Of a stretch of 64,000 nt of DNA, positions 50,875 through 58,069 are shown piece after piece. A program made the translations under genes and the position numbers. Source of the DNA: Longimicrobium terrae (GTDB lineage Bacteria; Gemmatimonadota; Gemmatimonadetes; Longimicrobiales; Longimicrobiaceae). Positions within the stretch are counted from its first letter, which is position 1; every line of letters begins with the position of its first letter. Under the pieces are notes generated by a model. That model did no database searches, had not been told where the DNA came from, and worked only from the letters and a program-made list of their open reading frames with translations. Location of the stretch: NCBI RefSeq assembly GCF_014202995.1, contig NZ_JACHIA010000021.1:1-64000 (forward strand), written 5' to 3'.

Positions 50875-51150
50875 TCAGCCCCCGCCGGAGCCCAGAAAGC
50901 CGCCGCCCGTGCGCCCGCCGCCCGATCCCAGGAACCCGCCGCCGTTGTCGCCGTTTTCGTCGGTCGGCAGGGTGTCGCCGGGGACAGGGTCCGGGGTGAG
51001 GGTGCCGGAGCCGAGCGCGCCGCCCCAGTCGCCCGGGGTCTCCACGGTCGTGCGGCGGGAAGCATCGGGCGCCGCGGTGGCGGTGGGCGACGAGGAGCAG
51101 GCACCCAGGACCAGCAGAGCCGCGATGGCGGCAAGGGAAAGGGACTTCAT
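50875..51150 (-). CDS. Small exported Gly-rich peptide A with GSG repeats
   Basis: 91 residues from ATG 51150, with AGGAGTTGATC before it. The signal 'LSLAAIAALLVLGAC' ends in a lipobox. The mature part ends 'DNGGGFLGSGGGRTGGGFLG' plus SGGG, two copies of GGGFLGSGGG; a third variant GGALGSG occurs earlier. The two terminal copies use different codons (for example TTC/TTT, GGA/GGC, TCG/TCC), so the peptide sequence is conserved, not just the DNA. It is convergent with TPR A. Similar endings occur in the small proteins at 62825 and 63335. Confidence 0.8.
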   Translation of the reverse strand: MKSLSLAAIAALLVLGACSSSPTATAAPDASRRTTVETPGDWGGALGSGTLTPDPVPGDTLPTDENGDNGGGFLGSGGGRTGGGFLGSGGG

Positions 51151-51251
51151 CGAGATCAACTCCTGCGGGTTGCGGAACGTGCGGAAAGAAACAGCCCTGC
51201 GCGATAGTTTGTCGTCCACTTTGGCTGAAAACAATCATCCACCCGCCGCAG

Positions 51252-52139
51252 ATGACCGCCCCTGACGGGTCAGCGCTGATACTTAATCCGCGCAAACGCA
51301 TTCCCCTGCTGGCCCTGAGCCCCGCCCTGCGCACGTTGATGAGCACCGCGGGCGTGCCGTACGAGGTGGCGCAGGACGTGGGATGGGAGGAGCTGGAAGA
51401 GGAACTGCGCCTGGCGCCGCCCTCCGCGGTGGTGGTGCTGGACCCGTACGCGGGCGAGCCGTACGGGGCGCTCTTTCCGCGCATCCGCGACCTGCTGCGG
51501 CGCTTTCCATCCGTCCCCGTGGTGGCGGCGGTGGAGCTGCGCCCCGAGCTGACGGGCGATCTGCAGACGCTGCTGGAGTGGGGCGTGTCCGAGGTACTGT
51601 CGCTGGGGCCGGAATCCACGCCGCGGGCGCTGCGGGCGCGGCTGCGGCAGGCGCACGCACGGCCTTTCAAGCGGGCGATGGAGGCGGCGCTGTCTCAGTA
51701 CGTGGGGGCGGAGGCGCGCGTGGTGCTGCGGGCGGCGGCGGAGGTGGCGGTGGAGAACGGGCAGGCGCCGGACCTGGCGCGCCGCCTGGGAGTCACGACG
51801 CGCACCCTCACCTCGCGCTGCCCGCGCGTGGACCTGCCCGCGCCGCGGCAGACGCAGGCATGGATGCGCGTGCTGCTCGCCTGCATGCTGCTGGATGATC
51901 CCGGGCGCACCGTGTACAGCGCCGCCTACGCCAGCGGCTACAGCACCGAGCGGTCGCTGCGGCGGGCGATCACGAGCTTTCTGGGCGTGGACAGCACGGC
52001 GCTGCGGCGGGCGGGCGCGTTCGTGACCGCGGCCGCCGCGTTCAACGACCGGCTGCGCGAGGTGCGGGAGCTTGGGCGGGAGCGGCGCCGGCTGCGGAGG
52101 GCGCGGGCGGAACTGCAGACGGTGGCGCCCGGAGAGTAG
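51252..52139 (+). CDS. AraC-type HTH protein with a receiver-like N-terminal domain
   Basis: 295 residues. Residues about 15-130 look like a degenerate receiver-like domain ('AVVVLDPYAGEPYGALFPRI', 'RRFPSVPVVAAVELRPELTG', 'LLEWGVSEVLSLG'). The C-terminal half carries an AraC-type DNA-binding domain: 'PDLARRLGVTTRTLTSRCPR' and 'VYSAAYASGYSTERSLRRAI' with 'TSFLGVDSTALRRAG'. It is divergent from peptide A with a 101-bp spacer, so it may regulate that gene and itself. An Arg-rich coiled tail ends the protein. Confidence 0.75.
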   Translation: MTAPDGSALILNPRKRIPLLALSPALRTLMSTAGVPYEVAQDVGWEELEEELRLAPPSAVVVLDPYAGEPYGALFPRIRDLLRRFPSVPVVAAVELRPELTGDLQTLLEWGVSEVLSLGPESTPRALRARLRQAHARPFKRAMEAALSQYVGAEARVVLRAAAEVAVENGQAPDLARRLGVTTRTLTSRCPRVDLPAPRQTQAWMRVLLACMLLDDPGRTVYSAAYASGYSTERSLRRAITSFLGVDSTALRRAGAFVTAAAAFNDRLREVRELGRERRRLRRARAELQTVAPGE

Positions 52140-52177
52140 GCGCGCTCACGGCGGCTCCTGCGCGCGGGGATGCCCTT

Positions 52178-52409
52178 ACACCGTTTCACGCGGAGGACGC
52201 GGGGGTGGCGGAGGAACGCGGGGGAACTGCGGGGGGGGAACTGCTGGAACTCAAGGGGATCTGGGGAAGAAGGGAAACACGCATCCTTTCCTCCTCGCTT
52301 CCCTCACCTGTCCCCGGCCCCGCGCCCTGTGCGATCGCGACGTGCGGAAGCCCGCGGCGGCCCCCCGCGCCCCCCCGCCACCTCCGCGTCCTCCGCGTAA
52401 AACGGTTTT
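52178..52409. repeat. R1 palindromic element, second full copy
   Basis: Starts acaccgtttcacgcggagga (52178) and ends with ctccgcgtcctccgcgtaaa acggt (to 52409), an imperfect inverted repeat matching 19008-19257. A further partial R1 arm lies at 52431-52455. No coding capacity. Confidence 0.8.
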
Positions 52410-52468
52410 CAGCGCGGCGGCCGGCCGGAGCACGGAGGACGCGGAGGAACGCGGGGGAAACACGAACA

Positions 52469-52507
52469 GGGACCGTCCCCACGGCACATGGCCGCGGGGA
52501 CGGTCCC
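52469..52507 (-). terminator. Terminator of HTH-B
   Basis: Perfect 12-bp stem GGGACCGTCCCC/GGGGACGGTCCC (52469-52480, 52496-52507), 31 bases past the minus-strand stop. Confidence 0.75.
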
Positions 52508-52538
52508 CGATCAAGATCAAACTTCCGTGCGGACCGGA

Positions 52539-52925
52539 CTACTCGGAGTACTGCGTCCGAAGCGCCGGGATCCAGGCGGGAATCGGCGTCTGCGTCGAGA
52601 CGCACCGCCCCTCCACCACTCCGAGCACGTCCAGCATGGCGCCTCGTCCCTGCTCCGGGGCAAAATGCCCCACCAGCAGCTTGAGCGCGTTGTTGGCCGC
52701 TTCCGAAGACACGGCCTGCACGTTTCGCTGCGCATCCCGCAGATACCACGCCCGCAGTTTCCGCTCCGTCTTTACGTACGGATCGGCGCCGTCCAGAAAT
52801 CCGCGGAGCCCCGTGGGGCTCATGCCGATGTCACGGGCAGCCTGGCGAAGCGAGGTGGCATCCACAAAGGTGCGCGCAGCCTCGCGAAGCGTCTCTACGG
52901 ACGCGGCATCCTTACGCGGCGGCAC
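52539..52925 (-). CDS. HTH regulator B, paralogue of HTH-A
   Basis: 128 residues from GTG 52925. 'DATSLRQAARDIGMSPTGLR' then 'GFLDGADPYVKTERKLRAWY' aligns with HTH-A over the whole DNA-binding part; the following 'LKLLVGHFAPEQGRGAMLDV' also resembles HTH-A's 'LGSLVRDLAPERREPALYAL'. The short C-terminal end 'TPIPAWIPALRTQYSE' is unique. It is not next to a TPR gene. A terminator follows. Probably a sequence-specific regulator of unknown targets. Confidence 0.75.
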   Translation of the reverse strand: MPPRKDAASVETLREAARTFVDATSLRQAARDIGMSPTGLRGFLDGADPYVKTERKLRAWYLRDAQRNVQAVSSEAANNALKLLVGHFAPEQGRGAMLDVLGVVEGRCVSTQTPIPAWIPALRTQYSE

Positions 52926-53244
52926 GTCCCGTCCCCTGTTTTCTGGTGTGGCGCGGCCAGCCAGTCTGACCGATTGGGGGACAGGTTACAGCACGACCCG
53001 TCCCTGGACAAGAGGGAGGGAGCCGTTTTCCGTCACAAGCGGTCATTTCCGGCCCCAATCAGCGGGACAGCGCACCCGGACGGGGCATCGGGGCCTCCGG
53101 GACCCCTCACCGGCACCGTCCCGCGAGCGCCGGACCGACGTTGCGCACCCGCCTCGCCGCGCCTGCACACCGCGCCGCACGCCGCCAGGGCCGCCGCCGC
53201 CCATCCCGCGGGGTTCAATGCTTGATCTTTTCAGCCATCGCGCG

Positions 53245-53622
53245 TCACTCCGGAGCGGGGCGTCCCCGGCCGCCCGCACGGCTCCGGCGCGCGGGCTTGC
53301 GCGTGCGTCGCGCCACGTCGAGTGCCTTTTGCATCCACGGCCGCAGCGCGTCGGGATCTTCCAGCAGTTCGGCGGGAAGCTCGTGGTAGCTCATCAGCAT
53401 CCGCCCGTCCCCCCACGGATCGAAGGGGCCCATGCCGGCGGCCTCGTAGTCGGGGCGGTTGGTGTCATCCACCTTCAGAAACACCGAGCCGCCGCTGATG
53501 AGCGCAAAGAACACCCCCTCGCTGCGCACGCCCACCCCGCCGAACATGGACTTTCCGCTCACCGGCGCCACGCGGCCCATCTGCTCCAGCACGAACTCGC
53601 GAAAGTCGGGGCTTACGGCCAT
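53245..53622 (-). CDS. TfoX N-terminal domain protein
   Basis: 125 residues. 'VLEQMGRVAPVSGKSMFGGV' followed by 'GVRSEGVFFALISGGSVFLK' and 'YHELPAELLEDPDALRPWMQ' match the TfoX/Sxy N-terminal domain (fold with the 'MFGG.G...G..FA.I' motif). Stand-alone N-terminal domains are widespread; a competence role cannot be assumed. The tail is basic (RRTRKPARRSRAGGRGRP). It is 6 nt downstream of the membrane protein gene at 53629, on the same strand. Confidence 0.88.
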   Translation of the reverse strand: MAVSPDFREFVLEQMGRVAPVSGKSMFGGVGVRSEGVFFALISGGSVFLKVDDTNRPDYEAAGMGPFDPWGDGRMLMSYHELPAELLEDPDALRPWMQKALDVARRTRKPARRSRAGGRGRPAPE

Positions 53623-53628
53623 GGTGCC

Positions 53629-54150
53629 TCAGCGGTTCCAGAAGTAGGCGTGCTTGGTCCGCGGATCGATGGCAAGAAAGCCGCGGTCCGGTCCGGTGGT
53701 GATTTCCCACACCTTCAGGTACTCGCCCTGACCGCCGGAAAAGGTGCGCGAGCTCAGCGGCCACCACTTGCTCCACCCGGGCGACGGCACGGTGAGTGAC
53801 TTCTGCCGCTCCGCCGAAACGGGGCGCATGCCGTCCGTCAGCGTGGAAAGCGCGTCGTCGGTGTAGGTGAAGCGCACGAAGCGCTGGTCGCGGTCGCGGT
53901 TGAAGCGGGTGTAGATCTCCGTCGCGTTGGCGGGGACGAACGATGGAAGCAGTCCCCGGTCCGTGGCGCGGGCCTCCTGCGCCTCCTGGAATGACCCGAA
54001 GTTCTCCTCGGGCGCCTCCATGCGGCGCAGCGAGGCGGGGATGAACGCAAAGCCGATCAGCGCCAGGGTGACGAGGATCAGCGTGCGGATGTTCTTGCGG
54101 CGCTGTACCGGATCGTACGGGTCCGGAGCGCCGGGAGCCACCTGGGCCAT
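53629..54150 (-). CDS. Single-pass membrane protein, unknown function
   Basis: 173 residues from ATG 54150 (MAQVAPGAPD), with CAGGA before it. One membrane segment (LILVTLALIGFAFIPASL) after a short basic N-terminus. The outer domain has 'FVPANATEIYTRFNRDRDQR' and 'YLKVWEITTGPDRGFLAIDP', a beta-rich pattern that I do not recognise. It precedes the TfoX gene by 6 nt, so both are probably on one transcript. Confidence 0.7.
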   Translation of the reverse strand: MAQVAPGAPDPYDPVQRRKNIRTLILVTLALIGFAFIPASLRRMEAPEENFGSFQEAQEARATDRGLLPSFVPANATEIYTRFNRDRDQRFVRFTYTDDALSTLTDGMRPVSAERQKSLTVPSPGWSKWWPLSSRTFSGGQGEYLKVWEITTGPDRGFLAIDPRTKHAYFWNR

Positions 54151-54282
54151 GGTTGTCCTGACAGACGGATGAGGGCACGGCGGATGAACCGCATCCGCCA
54201 CGCCGCAAGATAGGGATGCGCCCCGCGCGCCGCGAGCGGGAAATGCCCTACGTGCGGACCGGGTGGCCGCGAGAGGGCCGGC

Positions 54283-54342
54283 TGGGGCGACTGAAGTCGC
54301 GGCAACAACGGCGCGAAGTCCGCCTTCGCGGACTGCGGCGAA
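54283..54342. repeat. R6 dispersed motif (gcgactgaagtcgc / agtccgc hairpins)
   Basis: GCGACTGAAGTCGC (54287-54300) is a small hairpin with GCGACT/AGTCGC arms, followed by AGTCCGC/GCGGACT (54317-54323, 54328-54334). Similar pieces occur at 429-446 and near 14944, so this is another dispersed family. Confidence 0.7.
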
Positions 54343-54495
54343 AGGTTCGCGCGGCGCCTCGCCATCGGGACTCGCGGGACAGATTCTCGGGTGGCGGGGA
54401 TCGTGCTACTCGCGATCCTCCGACGGGGCGGCGCACCATCCGCGATCTGCCCGGATGAGCCTGCTCCCGATCACGCAGACGACGGACGGAATGAG

Positions 54496-54834
54496 ATGAG
54501 CCAGGATCTGAAGATCCGGTTGGGCGGCGTGCTGTCGATCGTGATCGCAGGGGTTGTTGGGTGGTGGGCCATTCTGCTGCCGCTGCAAAAGGCCCGCGCG
54601 GGCGCGCCGGAAGTGTCGATGCAGCTCAAGGCGGCGTACGTGCTGGTGCCGCTCGCGCTGGTGTTCGGCGTGGCGTTCGTGGCGCTGGGCTCGCGCATGC
54701 ACTACCGGGACACCACCCGCACCCCGCCCACGCTCACCCCGCTGGGCTGGACGCTGTTCGCCCTGGTCGCGGTGCTTTCCGGCGTGCTCTTCTGGGTCGT
54801 GCAGAGCCAGCTTTCCGCGATGGGCTACCGCTGA
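54496..54834 (+). CDS. Small three-helix membrane protein, unknown function
   Basis: 112 residues from ATG 54496. Three membrane segments: 'LSIVIAGVVGWWAILLPL', 'AAYVLVPLALVFGVAFVALG' and 'GWTLFALVAVLSGVLFWVVQ'. No family recognised. The ribosome-binding site is weak (CGGAATGAG). It stands alone between repeat-rich DNA on the left and the convergent secreted-protein gene at 55067. Confidence 0.7.
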   Translation: MSQDLKIRLGGVLSIVIAGVVGWWAILLPLQKARAGAPEVSMQLKAAYVLVPLALVFGVAFVALGSRMHYRDTTRTPPTLTPLGWTLFALVAVLSGVLFWVVQSQLSAMGYR

Positions 54835-55008
54835 CCCGCGCGCCGATGCCGACGACGTCTGCTCCCGCCGTCCGGGGTGGCGGAACGAAGCGGATTCACC
54901 CCGCGATCGAGGCCGGTTGAACCCTCACGCCTGTCCGTGAGGCTGTCCGCCATCGTCGCGGCGACGGCGGTTCTCCGCGCCGGGCTGGAACGCGGTGGAA
55001 GGACGCAA

Positions 55009-55045
55009 AGAGGGCCGGGCGGGAGCGAATCCCGGCCGGCCCTCT
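55009..55045 (-). terminator. Terminator of the 55067 gene
   Basis: Perfect 10-bp stem AGAGGGCCGG/CCGGCCCTCT (55009-55018, 55036-55045), 22 bases past the minus-strand stop. On that strand it is followed by TTGCG. Confidence 0.65.
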
Positions 55046-55066
55046 CCTTCATCCACCCGATGCGCG

Positions 55067-55519
55067 TCAGTCGGTGCGGACGGCGCGGGTGCTGTCGGCG
55101 GTCACGCGGTCGCAGTCGTCCGGCTCGGCGCGCTTGGCCTGCAGCATTTCGCGGAACGCCACCGCGCGGCGGTACATCCCCATGTGCCCGAACATCCCCT
55201 CATCCGTCACGTCCGCGCGAACGGTGATGAAGATGGTGCCGTACTCGTTCTCCACCAGGTCGCGGTAGCTGGCGGCCACCGGCCCCGCATCCGTCACCCA
55301 CCAGCCGGTGCCGCCCATCCGGGGGCCGCGCGCCTGGCCCGGCACGCACGGACTGAAGCTCTGCTGCTCCCAGCTGATGGTGTAGTAGCCGGACACCAGC
55401 CGTTCTCCGAACACGTACCGGCTCCCGCCCAAGCTCGAGCTATCGCCCAGCGTGCGGTTGCCGGCCAGGGGAAGGGCGAGCAGCGGGAGCAGGGCGGAAA
55501 ACAGGGTGCGGATGCGCAT
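55067..55519 (-). CDS. Secreted protein, unknown function
   Basis: 150 residues from ATG 55519, with AGGAAAAG before it. Signal segment 'IRTLFSALLPLLALPLAG'. Mature part shows 'RYVFGERLVSGYYTISWEQQ', 'GTIFITVRADVTDEGMFGHM' and a Cys near each end (SFSPCVP, DDCDRV). No domain recognised. It follows the SDR gene (71 nt) on the same strand. Confidence 0.7.
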   Translation of the reverse strand: MRIRTLFSALLPLLALPLAGNRTLGDSSSLGGSRYVFGERLVSGYYTISWEQQSFSPCVPGQARGPRMGGTGWWVTDAGPVAASYRDLVENEYGTIFITVRADVTDEGMFGHMGMYRRAVAFREMLQAKRAEPDDCDRVTADSTRAVRTD

Positions 55520-55590
55520 CTTTTCCTGCGGCAAGGGGTTGAGCGGGTCGTACACCCCCGTTGGAAGCCGGGTCCGCGCGCAGGGTTGCC

Positions 55591-56400
55591 CTACTCGCCG
55601 CGCTCGATGGCGCGCCGCGCGATGCGGTCCACCACGCCGGGGGCAATCAGCTTGATCCACTGCCCCACCTTGGCGCGCGCCGTCATCACCACTTCCCGCC
55701 GCCGCCCGGCCATGGCGGCGATGATGATGCGCGCGCACTCCTCCGGCGTCATCACCCGCGCCTCGTGGACGGGGCTGGATTCCAGCGCGGTGCCGTCCGG
55801 CCCCATCGCCCGCTCGCGGATCGCCGTGGATACGAATCCCGGATACACCATCGTCACCGTGACGCCCTCGTCCGCCAGCTCGATGCGGAGCGAGTCGAAG
55901 AAACCGGCCATGGCGTGCTTGGTGGCCGCGTAGCCGCTGCGGGTGGGCACGCCGGCGCGGCCCGTGAGGCTGGACACGCCCACGATGCGTCCGCGCGACT
56001 TCTTCAGGTGCGGAAGCGCGTACCAGGTGCAGTACACGCTTCCCATGTAGTTCACCCGCATCATCCGCTCGAACGGCTCCAGCGTGGTGAGCTCGTCGAA
56101 GCGCGCCCACATGCTGATCCCCGCGTTGTTGACGAGCGTGTCGATGCGCCCGAATTCCGCCACCGCCCGCTCCATCAGCGTCTCGCACTGCGCCTGCACC
56201 GCCACGTCCGTGGGGACGACCAGCGTCTGTCCGCCCAGCTGCCGGCACCGCGCGGCGACGGCCTGCAGCTTCGCCTCGTCGCGCGCGGCCAGGACGATGC
56301 GGGCGCCCTGCGTGGCCAGCTGCAGCGCCATCTCGGCCCCGATCCCGTCCGAGGCGCCGGTGATGACGACGACGTTGCCGCGAAAGGGAGGACGTGCCAT
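55591..56400 (-). CDS. Short-chain dehydrogenase/reductase (SDR)
   Basis: 269 residues from ATG 56400. NAD(P)-binding 'VVVITGASDGIGAEMALQLA', 'LVVPTDVAVQAQCETLMERA', 'DTLVNNAGISMWARFDELT', catalytic Ser in 'RIVGVSSLTGRAG' and Tyr/Lys in 'RSGYAATKHAMAGFF'. The C-terminal extension of about 60 residues with 'MTPEECARIIIAAMAGRRRE' and a final hydrophobic helix resembles DHRS7-like SDRs acting on lipid or steroid-like substrates; the true substrate is unknown. Confidence 0.92.
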   Translation of the reverse strand: MARPPFRGNVVVITGASDGIGAEMALQLATQGARIVLAARDEAKLQAVAARCRQLGGQTLVVPTDVAVQAQCETLMERAVAEFGRIDTLVNNAGISMWARFDELTTLEPFERMMRVNYMGSVYCTWYALPHLKKSRGRIVGVSSLTGRAGVPTRSGYAATKHAMAGFFDSLRIELADEGVTVTMVYPGFVSTAIRERAMGPDGTALESSPVHEARVMTPEECARIIIAAMAGRRREVVMTARAKVGQWIKLIAPGVVDRIARRAIERGE

Positions 56401-56435
56401 GGACCGCCTGGAGTTGGGAGTGGATCGCGGACGGA

Positions 56436-56951
56436 TCAGCGGCCGCCGGGCGTGGGCCACTCCGCGGCTTCCTGCACACGCTCCATGATCCGGGGCATCA
56501 GCGCCTGCATGTACGGGCCCATGATCGTCTGGCTTCCGAGCGAAAGCTCGGCGGTGGTTTCGGCGACGCGCCGGCCGACGGGGGTCTGGTGCCAGGCCGT
56601 CATCGCGCGCAGTTCATCGTCCGAGAACAGCCCCGCGTACAGGGCGCTGATCTGCGGCTCCACCTCGGCCCACTTGAACTCGTCCCGGAACGCCTCGCCG
56701 ACCATGGTCATGAGCTCGGGGGTGGCGGAGTCCCCCGCGCCCTGGCGCACGCCGAGTTCAAACGCGCGGTAGATGCCTTCTTCCACGCGGGCCACGCGAA
56801 GAAGTTCGCGCGCCAGGGCCAGCGACTCGGGGCCGGGCTGGCGCACGGTGGCGGCGGTGGCGGCGGTGGCGGGCGCGGCGGCGGGCTGGGCCCACGCGGG
56901 GGCGGCGGCCAGCACGAGAGCGAGGAGCGCGAGGATCAGCTTTCTGGTCAT
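56436..56951 (-). CDS. Secreted DUF2059 protein
   Basis: 171 residues with a signal peptide (KLILALLALVLAAAPAWA, cut after WAQ). The mature helical part 'FRDEFKWAEVEPQISALYAG' then 'LFSDDELRAMTAWHQTPVGR' matches DUF2059 ('FS..EL..M..F..T..G'). Family function unknown; proteins are periplasmic. ATG 56951. It lies 35 nt upstream of the SDR gene, so they probably share a transcript. Confidence 0.85.
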   Translation of the reverse strand: MTRKLILALLALVLAAAPAWAQPAAAPATAATAATVRQPGPESLALARELLRVARVEEGIYRAFELGVRQGAGDSATPELMTMVGEAFRDEFKWAEVEPQISALYAGLFSDDELRAMTAWHQTPVGRRVAETTAELSLGSQTIMGPYMQALMPRIMERVQEAAEWPTPGGR

Positions 56952-57046
56952 CAAGAACACCTGCGGGAAGGGTGCGCCGGGGCGGCGCGGGGAAAAGAGG
57001 CGGGCGGGGACCCCGGATAGCGCGATCCCCGCCCGGTTGCGGTGCA

Positions 57047-57631
57047 TCAGCCGCGGCGGCGTTCCAGCAGCAGCAGCATGAGGATGCTGAGCGCCGAGAT
57101 CCCCTCTTCTTCCGGGGTCAGTTCGGCGAGCTTGTCGATGGCGTACTTGCCTTCCATGAACGCCGGCTGCTTGCTGGCGCGCATCACCACCTGCCCGTCG
57201 GGGCGCGTGACGATGTACTTGGGATGAAAGACGTAGCCGGCAAAGATGCCCAGCACCGGGATTTCCGAGAAGAGCGCGTCGCCCACCTTGGCCCAGGGAT
57301 TTTCTTCGCGCAGATTGAAGGCGAGCTGGTCGCCGTTCATGATCTCGTAGTGCGCCTTCCACAGCGAGCGCATTCCCTTGCGCCGCACCGCGCCGATGGG
57401 CGTGCCGTCGGGCGTGGTGAAGTTGTACTGCGCCGACCAGTCGATGACCTTGTTGGCGCGGATGTGATACAGCTCCTGCGTCATGCTCTCATTGGCGAAC
57501 ACCACCACCTGCTCCTTGAGCTTCATGAGCTTCTGCTTGACGTACATGCGCACCGTGCCGGTGGAGTCGCGCACGTAGATCTGCGGAGCGAGGGCAAGCA
57601 GCTTGAAGGAGAGCTGAAGGGGATACTGCAT
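57047..57631 (-). CDS. LURP-one-related / scramblase-like protein
   Basis: 194 residues from ATG 57631. 'YPLQLSFKLLALAPQIYVRD', 'LKEQVVVFANESMTQELYHI' and 'DGTPIGAVRRKGMRSLWKAH' fit the LOR (LURP-one-related, tubby-like) beta-barrel family, related to phospholipid scramblases. It ends 'GISALSILMLLLLERRRG', a short hydrophobic helix with basic end that may touch the membrane. Role unknown. It is 95 nt upstream of the DUF2059 gene on the same strand. Confidence 0.82.
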   Translation of the reverse strand: MQYPLQLSFKLLALAPQIYVRDSTGTVRMYVKQKLMKLKEQVVVFANESMTQELYHIRANKVIDWSAQYNFTTPDGTPIGAVRRKGMRSLWKAHYEIMNGDQLAFNLREENPWAKVGDALFSEIPVLGIFAGYVFHPKYIVTRPDGQVVMRASKQPAFMEGKYAIDKLAELTPEEEGISALSILMLLLLERRRG

Positions 57632-57750
57632 CGTCGTGTGTCCTGTGCTGGTGTGTCTGGCGGGTCCCGCGGCGGGAGCGGACACGCTAGCCCGCCGGCT
57701 CGCAAACCGCCAGCCCCGGCCAGTGTTTCTGCGCGTGCAGAGCTTTGACG

Positions 57751-57980
57751 GAACTGCCGTTTCACACGGAGGTCACGGAGGATGCACGGAGGGCACGGAG
57801 GAAGGGCAACAGCAATCTCACGCAGAGCAGCAGAGCAGCAGAGAACAGACAGGGACAGGGTTGATGGTGTCCGTGCGTTTCCTCTGCTGCTCTGCTGCTC
57901 TGCTGCTCTGCGTGATGAATCCGTTGTTGATCAGTTCCCCCGCGCACATCCGCCACCCCCGCGTCCTCCGCGTGAAAGGG
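57751..57980. repeat. Composite palindrome: R2 nested in a mixed R1
   Basis: Begins gaactgccgtttcacacgga (57751) like the 48007 element, contains R2 arms (cacgcagagcagcagagcag near 57821 against 57894-57915), then 'tgatcagttccccc' and closes with the other R1 variant 'cccgcgtcctccgcgtgaaa' (to 57978). The two ends therefore come from different R1 subtypes, as if two copies had recombined. Confidence 0.8.
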
Positions 57981-58004
57981 ACGAAAGGCATAGGACAAAA
58001 CGAG

Positions 58005-58039
58005 AATCGCGGCGGACCGATGGACGGTCCGCCGCGATT
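58005..58039 (-). terminator. Terminator of the S9 peptidase gene
   Basis: Perfect 14-bp stem AATCGCGGCGGACC/GGTCCGCCGCGATT (58005-58018, 58026-58039), 30 bases past the minus-strand stop. Confidence 0.8.
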
Positions 58040-58069
58040 TATGTCATCCACCGAAAACCGCCGGGGAGC

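Noticed and set aside
52072-53799. Plus-strand frame of 575 codons across the repeat region
   Set aside because: It crosses an R1 palindrome, a terminator and the antisense of HTH-B and TfoX. Composition is that of non-coding GC-rich DNA.
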